Source: Paraspadella gotoi
Taxonomy: Eukaryota > Chaetognatha
Length of the DNA: 64,000 nt
Direction: 5' to 3'
Assembly: GCA_051294375.1 (NCBI GenBank)
Contig: CM119269.1
Location: 21,970,815-22,034,814, forward strand
The stretch's first letter is position 1. Each line of letters starts with the position of its first letter. A model generated the notes under the pieces. That model was not told the origin of the DNA. It did not search any database and saw nothing but the letters and a program-made list of their open reading frames with translations. Below are positions 55,833-64,000 of this stretch, in pieces. The position numbers were made by a program, and so were the translations under genes.

Positions 55833-56275
55833 AGAAAAAATAAGAAAAAAATAAAAAATATAAATAATTTAAAGAAATAAAAGAAAGAAAAAAAATGTTA
55901 CAATTGTTTACAATTGGAAATTTTTAAAAATTTTTTCAATCATAGATTGTAAAAGATGTTATTTTTATTTGTATTAAAATTAAGATATAGCTTCTCATTA
56001 AAAAGGTCTTTTGATTTCACATGTTTTTTATTGATTCAAAGATTTGTTTATGAATTTCATCTTCAATATTATTTACTGCAATATGTAAATTAGATTAAAG
56101 CATTTCTATATACTAATTTGGATATTATAATGAGTACTATAATCTCATTTGCATTTTTTTTAACTTACTATAATCACACACTTTTATAAAACTTCATTGT
56201 AATTTATAATAATTTTTATTTAAAAAAAAGGTAATTCCTAGCCAAAACTATAAAAGCGTAGTAGTTTTTATATAA
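55833..56275. other. AT-rich stretch, no gene seen
   Basis: AT-rich with AATAAGAAAAAATAAG words where the retrotransposon is cut off. No coding signal. Confidence 0.6.
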
Positions 56276-56276
56276 A

Positions 56277-56388
56277 AATGCGTGACTCCGCCGACGACGA
56301 CGACGACGACGTCACAAAGAAGTTCAACCAAATCAATATCGAGCCTGAACCGGCTTCGCCGGTAGGCTCGATAATAAATCAATGAATA
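56277..56388 (+). other. Small ORF and strong hairpin
   Basis: A 36-codon plus-strand frame starts at ATG near 56278 and reads RDSADDDDDDVTKKFNQ then INIEPEPASPVGS to a stop. Inside it, ATCGAGCCT and AGGCTCGAT flank ACCGGCTTCGCCGGT, giving a stem of about 15 bp with a two-base bulge. CCG|GTAGGC could be a donor. It may be a small exon, a structured RNA or a decayed repeat with inverted ends. Confidence 0.35.
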
Positions 56389-56732
56389 CTTACCACCTAA
56401 ATGATTTCGTTTAAACGCAATATGTTATATGATATTTTAATGTTTAAGATACTAAAAACGACAAAAACGGTTTTTCATATAATAGTTTCGACTACATGAA
56501 GTTGAAAAGTTGAGAATTTTGACTCTTTTTACAATTTTGACACTGTAGACATAAAAATTAGTGATAATATGTTTGGTTTTTTTTTATACTTTTTATGAGA
56601 AAGCTGAATCTTTAATAAAAAATTGTTTAAAATTATTTTGAAAAGTTTTTATTTCGTAGGGATAATACTATAAATATATTGTATTTTGCTTTCTCTGTTT
56701 CCGAAATAATATTGGAAAGCCCCTTTTCTCAC

Positions 56733-57018
56733 CGCCGTCCCCTTCATCGTCTCCCTCGGTCTCTTTCACAAATTCTCTCGTTTTCCTTTTCTCTTCAAAT
56801 TTCACTTTTCGTCGTCGATTCTCGGTTCTTTCTCCTCCTGCGCCGCCGCGCCGTTTCCGCAGCTGCCACGGGGCGGCTGAAGCGGCGTCCCGGCGGCGGG
56901 CGTGAGAGGCGCGCCCATAGGCCACGCCTATTGGGACTTGGTCGGGATCGAAGCGGCGTCGAAAAGGGCGCCGCCGATGAGACGGAGCGTCGATGGAGGA
57001 AGAGTCCAAATCGCGGGT
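56733..57018 (-). CDS. Gene D, downstream exon
   Basis: Acceptor ATTTTCCTCTCAG, 286 bases, entry phase 0, donor GACGGCG|GTGAGA, exit phase 1. It reads TRDLDSSSIDAPSHRRRPFR, RRFDPDQVPIGVAYGRASHA and RENRRRKVKFEEKRKTREFV-like basic sequence, then ETEGDDEGDG. Entry phase matches the exon at 58856. The exit phase would also fit gene A exon 3, but gene A has its own consistent start. Function unknown; Arg-rich and disordered in appearance. Confidence 0.6.
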
Positions 57019-58057
57019 CTGAGAGGAAAATTGATGTATTTTATTCGTTTTATTTGATAGAATCGTAATAAATTCGATCGCACTCTGAAATGATTGGACT
57101 GTATTGTATTGTACTTTAAAGCTCTTGAATCGTATAGTTTTGTATTGTAGACATTTTTATGGAAAAAATATGAAGCATACTGCAGCTTCTATTTTCTTTT
57201 AAGATATAAAATTTTAAAGTACTAGCTTATTTATATTGTATGCTATACAGTTTTGGTTTATGCAAGAAATTTGATTTTTTTGGTTGAGAATTCCTTTTAA
57301 GGTATTTAAATAGTCCCACAATGTATAAATTCTTTATCTCATTAAATACAAAAGTTACAGAGGCTGGTGATATAATTTGTAATTTTTTTAAATTTAATTT
57401 TGTTAAAAGAAAATAAAACTCCTGATCTCTCCCTTTTATGTATAATACTGTATTTTTTCCTTAAAAATGCTTAGATGAAGTGCCATTGGGGTCATATCCA
57501 GAATATTTTTTTATTATCACAAATGCTGCAGTATTAATTTGTTTATGCTGTAAAAATTTGTAGTAATGATTTTTTCATTAATACTATGGTATTAATGAAA
57601 ATCTCCGATTTTTTATTTGAGAAATCTCAAAACCACCATAAAGAAACGCATTAGGTTGATCAATGATCATTGTAACTTTTGCAGGAGTGAAAATATTCAT
57701 ATAGTTGATTTTTAAATATGTCGGCGCGGAGCAAACATGACTCCTGGTTTTCGGTTGTTTCCCATACTAATGTTTTTTGACATAGCAAAACTAAATACAA
57801 TCCGAAAGATAAAAAAAATCCTTAACGATTCTTTTGCGTTAAAAAATAAAACAATTTTGTAAAACAATAGTGCGTGTGGGAGGATCAATTAGGGGGTAAG
57901 ATTTAAGTCCGAACTCTGTAGCTTCGACGTGTTGTATTGACGAAAATGCTGTATTAGACTCCATTGTTCTGTACTGTATCGTCTCATATATTATACAGAA
58001 TATTATACAGAATTATAAATTAATATATGTATAATAATATATTGTATAATATGTATA
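57019..58057. other. Intron of gene D, AT-rich
   Basis: AT-rich with no exon seen. The TRIM-like element starts at its right end within the same intron. Confidence 0.5.
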
Positions 58058-58716
58058 TGATATGGTGGACTAAAATCCACCAACCGTTCATCAGTGGCCA
58101 TTGGTGCCAGAGGCAAGTCATTCGCCTCCCAAACCAAAGGTCCGGGGTTCTAGCCCGGTGGTCGCCTAGCAGTTTAGAGGGACGGGGCGCTTAACCCGCC
58201 TGTAAAACGGTGTTAAAGCCAGATCCGAAGCTCAGGGACTGCTTATATTGAACGGTTCTGTCATTAACACATAACAATAATTACTGTCTCTTCATTGGTG
58301 AGCCCGACTTCCGAACACAACAGCAACAACAACACTTTCAGGCGACATGCCTCAACCTGGCGATGCACTTTCCGCCCACAACACATCAGGCGGCATGCCT
58401 CAACTTGGTGACGAACTTTCCACCAACAACAATAATTCACTGAAGAGACGCAACAGACTTCTCCCTATGGGAGGGGGGCATGTATGGTTGACTAAAATCC
58501 ACCAACCATTCATCAGTGGCCATTGGTGCCAGAGGCAAGTCATTCGCCTCCCAACCCAAAGGTCCAGGGTTCTAGCCCGGTGGTCGCCTAGCGGTTAAGA
58601 GGGACGGGGCGATTAACCCGCCTGTTACACGGTGTTAAAGCCTGATCCGAAGCTCAGAGACTGCTTATATTGAACGGTTCTGTCACTAACACATAACAAT
58701 TATCACTGTCTCTTCA
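58058..58716 (+). mobile_element. TRIM-like element copy 3 (best preserved)
   Basis: Terminal direct repeats 58058-58294 and 58482-58716 (237 and 235 bases, roughly 90 percent alike by eye) run TG...CTTCA. A PBS-like TTGGTGAGCCCGACTTCC starts right after the first repeat; a polypurine GGGAGGGGGG stands right before the second. The 187-base interior is noncoding. Each repeat opens with GGTGGACTAAAATCCACC, a small hairpin, and includes TCGCCTAGCGG, close to a Pol III A box. No clear target-site duplication. It is inserted in the gene D intron, sense-opposite to the gene. Confidence 0.75.
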
Positions 58717-58855
58717 ATGACATTGATTAATCTCAATCTTCAAACTAATTTTAACATTTTTTTTTTTCGGAGTATGAAGAGTAACAAACTGACAAAGAAA
58801 TTTGTAATACTGAATCATGGAGATCAATATAAAACATACTATTGAATTAACATAC

Positions 58856-58953
58856 TAGAGCGTGGTGGTAGAGTTTCCTAATGTGTTGCAATTCGTCTTT
58901 AACATCATCTTCCTCCTCCTCCTCCTCCACATTACGAATTTCCATTTCGTAGA
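58856..58953 (-). CDS. Gene D, upstream exon
   Basis: Acceptor TTATTGAAG behind a C/T-rich stretch, donor GCTCTA|GTATGT, exit phase 0 that fits 57018. It reads YEMEIRNVEEEEEEDDVKDE then LQHIRKLYHHAL. Small, acidic and helical. The acceptor is modest, so the 5' edge may shift. Confidence 0.5.
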
Positions 58954-59280
58954 CTTCAATAAGTTTGAGTTTTGGAACAGGGAAGTAGTGTTAGAATTGT
59001 TACAATTGTTAGAACTTTCAAGTTAAATCCACAAATGTAAGGAAGGATTTTTACATCTTTTTTTAAAAGTCAAGTATAATTTTCGTTTCTTAACATAGAT
59101 GAAGATTGCAGAGTGTTGAAGTCCTTCAATGGAAGACTGCAAGAGGCAAGATTTTTTTATGTAGCCTAAATTGTAGGCTAAACAGAGAGTATTTATTATT
59201 TATCTGTTAATAAACATTATTGATTCTCAACAGTTATCAGCAGTCGGAATTTATTTTTTTCATTAAAAAAAATAATAAAA

Positions 59281-59380
59281 TTATTTTCTTTTCTTTTCTT
59301 TTCTTTTCTTTTCTTTTCTTTTCTTTTCTTTTCTTTTCTTTTCTTTTCTTTTCTTTTCTTTTCTTTTCTTTTCTTTTCAT
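59281..59380 (+). repeat. (TTTTC)n pentanucleotide array
   Basis: About 20 perfect TTTTC units. Open frames on both strands here are repeat translations. Confidence 0.95.
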
Positions 59381-59559
59381 ATATTTTCTTACAAAGCTTT
59401 TTTCTCTCTTTCTTTTTTCCTCCCTTTCCTCTTATTTCGTTCCTTCTCATTTTTTTAGTTCTTGCCCTTTTTTTGCTCTTCCATTGCTTTTCATTTGCTT
59501 TTTTCCCCTCTGCAATTTTTCTGCTTTATTCCCCCCCCCCACGCTCTTCTCTCCCATCC

Positions 59560-59691
59560 CTCTCGACTCATCGTCCCGTCGCTTTCAACTTCGACGGCGA
59601 AAAATTATTTTGGTTCCATCGGCGACTTTGATGCTGACGGCGTCGCGGCGGCGTCTTGTGAGGCGTTCTCGCCGCAAAGGGAGCGAGAGAG

Positions 59692-59773
<82 letters not shown>

Positions 59774-60100
59774 ACGTCCGCGAAAAAGAAGAGAATTTAT
59801 GGGTTTACGACAAGAAGCGATGGGTTTTATTGGGAGGGCCGTCGATTGGAGAAAAAGAGAGAATGACGAAGGATGACGAAACTCGTAAAAGTCTCGAGGT
59901 CGTTGGGGGGGAGGAGGAGGAAGGGGAGGAGGAGGAGGAGGAGGAGGAGGAGAGAGGGAGGAGGAGAGGAAGAGAGAAAGGGGTGATTTGGAGGTGAAAA
60001 GAGGGAGAGAGAGGAAAAATAGGTCGAGTTTTCTGGAATGTGAAATAAATTAATTGATTGATTGATTAATGATTTGATTGATTGATGATTGTTTATTTGA
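59560..60100. repeat. GC patch, (GA)n, then GGA-rich tract
   Basis: A GC-richer patch at 59565-59690 (open on plus as SRRFQLRRRKIILVPS, with no firm splice sites) is followed by (GA)n at 59690-59765, a short ordinary stretch to 59880, and a G/GA-rich run of GGAGGAGGAGG at 59905-59990. Then TTGATTGATTGATT words at 60050-60110. No gene could be supported. Confidence 0.6.
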
Positions 60101-60339
60101 TTGATTGAATCAAGCAGGTATTTCTTAAGGACTCAATCAATTTGCTTGCTCCATCGCCTGACCGCCTTCCTCTCAGAAAATCTGGCCTGATTGTCCAATC
60201 GCCTTTTTGCTTCTTTAAACTCGAATCATTTTTGGCTCCAAAAAGTGAAACCGTGCGACTTCTCTTTCATTTGGCCTCAAAAATTATCGGCTGCCAATTT
60301 TTTTCTCCAATGCACTCTCAGTCTCATCGAATGATTTTT

Positions 60340-60412
60340 TGGGAACTATTTTCGGAAAGGGCCCAGTTAATGATCCTCATCCCTAAATTATATTATAACC
60401 CAAATAAGTAGT
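60340..60412 (+). repeat. Short element shared with 37.99 kb and 22.5 kb
   Basis: TTTTCGGAAAGGGCCCAGTT then CCCTAAATTATATTATAACCC resembles the sequence at 37985-38065 and its inverted copy. A related piece with CCCATTTCA stands at 46505-46545. It may be the end of a small dispersed repeat. Confidence 0.4.
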
Positions 60413-60604
60413 ATTTAATATCAAATGTTATGTATTTGGATTTTTCAATTAACCCTTTACCACATCTTTAAACTTAATTCTGGATTTAAGCTGAAACGAG
60501 GCACTTTTAGAAATTACGGCCTTTTTTGGTAACTTTCGATCGTCGATCTTTTTTGGTTTTGAAACGAAAGAATTTAAAATTAAAAGATTCAACATTTTCG
60601 ACGA

Positions 60605-60623
60605 CAGATTGAGGCTACGATCC

Positions 60624-60658
<35 letters not shown>

Positions 60659-60735
60659 CCGCCGAGGCCGGCCGCCCGCGCCCGCCGCCGCCGCGTCTCG
60701 ATCTTGACAGTTATGGCACCATCGAGATTCCACGG
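60605..60735 (-). CDS. CCG-repeat exon candidate
   Basis: The minus strand reads VESRWCHNCQDRD then AAAAGAGGRPRR, about 12 Gly from (GGC)n, and DRSLNLSSKM before AT-rich sequence. Another frame (LDGAITVKIETRRRR with an Ala run) is equally open. The GC island and the triplet run match the style of the exons of gene A, but no splice site decides the frame. Confidence 0.3.
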
Positions 60736-60739
60736 TTCC

Positions 60740-60978
60740 AATCTCTCTCTCTCTCTCTCATCTCTCTCGAGCCCTTCCCTACCTGTCTGCTCCTCTTCGC
60801 ACTCTTCTCATGCTCTCCTCTCTCGGTCTCATCTACCTCCTTCTCTCTCTATCCCCCAGATCTCCGCTCTTCGTTTCGCATCGTCACCCGTCGCCTTCTC
60901 TCTCATCTCTCTCTTACGTTGTCTGGCAATAAGAAAAAAAATACTTGTCATAAAAGTCTCTCTCCCTCCCTTTCTGCG

Positions 60979-61009
<31 letters not shown>

Positions 61010-61300
61010 AATGACCGGAAAATAAAGGGTCCGTTCCGTCCCTCTGCCGGAAACGAGGGCGGACGGAGGCTCCTCCTTCGCCGGAAACGCCGATCGTGAA
61101 CGTCATCCGACGCCGGACGGACGGATTGTACGGATTGTACAGACAATGGAACGAGGAAGCCCGGGGGGAGGGACCGAGAGAAGCAGCGAGGCGAGAGATA
61201 GAGAGCGAGACATTCACGAGCGACGATAGAGAGGGAGTCGTTTACGTCCGGTTTACGACGCGTTTACAACCTGCGAGGGAGGGAGAAGGAGGGAGATAGA
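60740..61300. other. CT-rich stretch and a GC island
   Basis: Pyrimidine-rich at 60740-61010; then 61015-61290 is GC-rich with GGAAAC-GAGGGCGGACGG and GGACGGACGGATTGTACGG words, open on both strands. It could be a 5' exon or promoter-type CpG-rich region. I found no start codon or junction worth reporting. Confidence 0.4.
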
Positions 61301-61313
61301 GACGGAAAGAGAC

Positions 61314-61640
<327 letters not shown>

Positions 61641-61769
61641 GAATTCTAACTATGTTTCGTCAAGTTGGTTAACTATGAATACTATGAATATGATAATTTA
61701 ATATCAACCCGTTCGCTTTTTCCCCGTAAAAATGGATTAATCTTTATTGGCGGCCACTTGTTTTTGTTT

Positions 61770-61772
61770 CTC

Positions 61773-61870
<98 letters not shown>

Positions 61871-61882
61871 TCTCTCTCTCAC
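61770..61882 (+). repeat. (CT)n microsatellite
   Basis: About 110 bases of CT with three CCC interruptions near the ends. It is the complement of the tract at 61318-61420. Confidence 0.9.
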
Positions 61883-63020
61883 GGGGATCTTCCTGTTAAT
61901 TATTTTGATTTCTCATAGGATCTCGTCAGGACCGAATACAGAATCTCTCAGTTCGGCTGTGGGAAATTTTATTATGAACTGAAAGATACTAATTCTCTCT
62001 GAATGGTCAACCCAGAGAAAAATAACTTCTTTATTTAAAATTAAGAATAAAGATGAAAAAATAATATACATAATATTTAATAATTAATAATAACAAAAAT
62101 AGATAATACTTGACCTTTTAGCACAAAGAAATCTCTCCGTATGAGCGTAATTTACAGAATTGTTTTTAACATGACATTGTTTAATAATACCTATACCAAT
62201 TCCATACTTGGAATAGGATAAATCTAAAATAACTTTTAATAAGTTCAAACGACATTTTTTAATGACTCTGTTGACCAAATAAATACGAACCGTCACCGAT
62301 ACAAAAAAACGAGAAAACCGCTCAATCCGCAAAAGACCCAATATCAAAAATCAATCAACTTCATTTCCTTTACATAAAAAAAATGGAATTAAGATATCAG
62401 GGAAAAAAAATCCTAATCTCACGACGAAACTCGGGATTGCGGGGGGGGGGGCGGTGACCGTGAATTTAATCAAGAATAACCAAGAGACCTCATGAAACCT
62501 CACGGTGGAACCGTTCGTGACTTCTTAAATAAAGGTTTGGTTACCAGGGGAGTCCGCAGGGGGAGATAAATACTTTTAGGGAAATTAAGAAGGGTCGCTT
62601 GGCGGAGAGAGAGAAAAAAAAACCTTGAACCAATTTGACGCCAACTGGAGTAGTTTTGGTTTTAATCGAAGAATGACACTCATTTGGCATTCATGAATGA
62701 CATTCATTTGGCATTCATGAATGACATTTCTGAAATTCTTTAATAACTTCTTTTGGTTTTGGTTTTGGTTTTGGTTGATGTCTCGACAACGAAAGTTATT
62801 CCATTGCGGAATTCTTCAGGATAGTATTTAAGTGTATTAGCAATTTAGCTTATGTTATCGTCTTTAAGAACTTTTATTTCCTTCGCTTCGTTCACTTTAT
62901 GAATTTGACTTTTTCACCAGAAAAATCTTTTTTCACTTTTTCTCTGTCGCCCAAGTTTCCATCACACGACTAAAAATATAAAAAAAACGTTTCTGACCCG
63001 ATAACAAATCTTGACGTATC
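61883..63020. other. AT-rich stretch with short direct repeats
   Basis: No gene. There is a G-run at 62440-62451, GGCATTCATGAATGACATTC twice near 62685-62735 and (GGTTTT)n near 62752-62778. Confidence 0.55.
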
Positions 63021-63023
63021 GTC

Positions 63024-63024
<1 letters not shown>

Positions 63025-63073
<49 letters not shown>

Positions 63074-63141
63074 CGGCAATCGGTTGCGTCTCCGATCTTT
63101 TCTCTCTTCCCTTTGATTACGACCGCGTGAAATCCTTTAAT

Positions 63142-63225
<84 letters not shown>
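63025..63225 (+). repeat. Two (CT)n arrays flanking a short unique piece
   Basis: CT tracts at 63027-63071 and 63145-63222 surround a 70-base ordinary sequence (CGGCGGCAATCGGTTGCGTC...). The arrangement resembles an exon between two CT/GA tracts as in gene B, but neither strand gives a good junction pair. Confidence 0.7.
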
Positions 63226-63228
<3 letters not shown>

Positions 63229-63314
63229 TGTGTGCCTCTCTGTCTCTCTCGTCAAATCAGGTTTATCAAGGGATTTGTCTCGCCCTTTCGCTCATGAGCA
63301 ATTTGGTCTCGATT

Positions 63315-63375
63315 TGGCACCATGGAACCGTGACACCGTGACACCGTGGCACCATGGAACCGTGGCACCTTGGGA
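63315..63375 (+). repeat. 10-bp tandem repeat, ACCGTGACAC
   Basis: About six units of CACCGTGACA/CACCATGGAA. Short and variable. Followed by a C-run at 63407-63416. Confidence 0.8.
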
Positions 63376-63449
63376 GCCTTTTAGGGGAACAGGATTAGCC
63401 GTCCTCCCCCCCCCCCGAGTTGGAGAGATTAAACGGTTTCAGTTGGAAT

Positions 63450-64000
63450 AAAATCTGTGAGGGATCTTTTAGCCAATTCGTTTATCCATGGAATGCTTGA
63501 CTTATCAAATCTTCCATCACGCGGTCATACGAACAATAGAAACTTCAGTATCTAAGGTTTTTTTATTTCCATATCATTTACATTTATAAGTCGCAGATAA
63601 TTAAAAAAAATGACTACATCATTTAATGGAGTGGGAGGCTTTAAATCTCACCCTGGTTGTCACCTCCCGATGGACCTTTTTAAATCGATCCCCGGCATTC
63701 TACCCTTCAACTTTCATGGAAATGTATATTGTATAATGTATATATATTGTATAATGTATATTATAGTGTATAGTGTATTGTATACTGTTTAACGTGCAGC
63801 GAGCGGCAGTTGGGTTTTAACAGAAATTGGTTCAAACCATTTTGATATTGAATTTGTTTTCTTTAATATTGAACCCGTTTCCTTTATTTTTCTTTATTTT
63901 TATTTAGTTTTCTTTATTTTTCGATGGTCTTTACTTTCCAGCAGAAAAAGAATTTTAAAAAATAACATTATACTTTTAAACAACACTATTTTTCTCAATT
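63450..64000. other. AT-rich end of window, no gene seen
   Basis: Contains (TATTGTATAATGTA)n-like words at 63725-63785 and TTTTTCTTTATTTTT words at 63880-63925. No coding signal. Confidence 0.5.

Noticed and set aside
58070-58200. A true tRNA gene (GAGGC...GCCTC and CCGGG...CCCGG stems)
   Set aside because: The stems do not assemble into a cloverleaf with normal loop sizes, and the stretch lies inside the terminal repeat of a TRIM-like element.

Overview
The window is animal nuclear DNA, probably from an invertebrate; I cannot name the lineage. The noncoding sequence is AT-rich and packed with simple repeats, mostly (GA/CT)n. Exons are short and GC-richer, with canonical GT-AG junctions. There are also TTAGGG-like repeats, a non-LTR retrotransposon and LTR-bounded mini-elements. 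I see no rRNA, tRNA gene, CRISPR array or bacterial-style operon. I rebuilt genes by joining exons whose splice sites and reading phases agree. All the best-supported genes lie on the minus strand, and most plus-strand open frames are shadows or CT-repeat translations.

Layout from left to right. 1-4.9 kb: repeats, with two weak exon candidates. 7.5-4.9 kb (minus): gene C, a three-exon model of 268 codons, with an orphan exon upstream at 7.86-8.02 kb. 46.1-10.4 kb (minus): gene B, a long acidic coiled-coil gene of at least 20 exons. Its interior (9-45 kb) is disturbed by duplicated and inverted blocks: about 9.3-11.3, 13.8-20.2, 21.3-24.8 against 36.1-39.3, 26.3-34.6, and 42.6-45.2 kb. 52.2-46.5 kb (minus): gene A, a complete seven-exon model of 768 codons including stop, with every phase matching; it encodes an acidic, low-complexity protein. 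53.4-55.8 kb (minus): a 5'-truncated, frameshifted non-LTR retrotransposon. 58.95-56.7 kb (minus): two joined exons of a further gene (gene D), with an LTR-type mini-element inside their intron. 59-64 kb: repeats, with one CCG-repeat exon candidate.

Genes A and B are neighbours on one strand, separated by a telomere-like degenerate spacer. Both encode highly charged proteins with no enzyme signature that I recognise, so I assign no function. The most interesting signals concern splicing. Many introns run straight from the GTGAGx donor into a purine (GA) tract. One intron carries (GA)n at its donor end and (UC)n at its acceptor end, so it could fold end to end. The exon-1 donor of gene A has been amplified into 12 tandem junctions. 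A gene B acceptor sits inside a 27-bp minisatellite. A second theme is a family of three TRIM-like elements (terminal direct repeats, PBS-like and PPT-like sites, no coding).

Quality warning: the window contains ten N gaps (4478-4735, 5559-5747, 6585-6609, 8025-8049, 13751-13775, 30105-30129, 31790-31814, 41776-41800, 44302-44566, 46859-46868). In most duplicated pairs one copy is clean and the other is full of small indels. This looks like unpolished or mis-joined long-read sequence, so the inverted blocks should not be taken as biology without read support.
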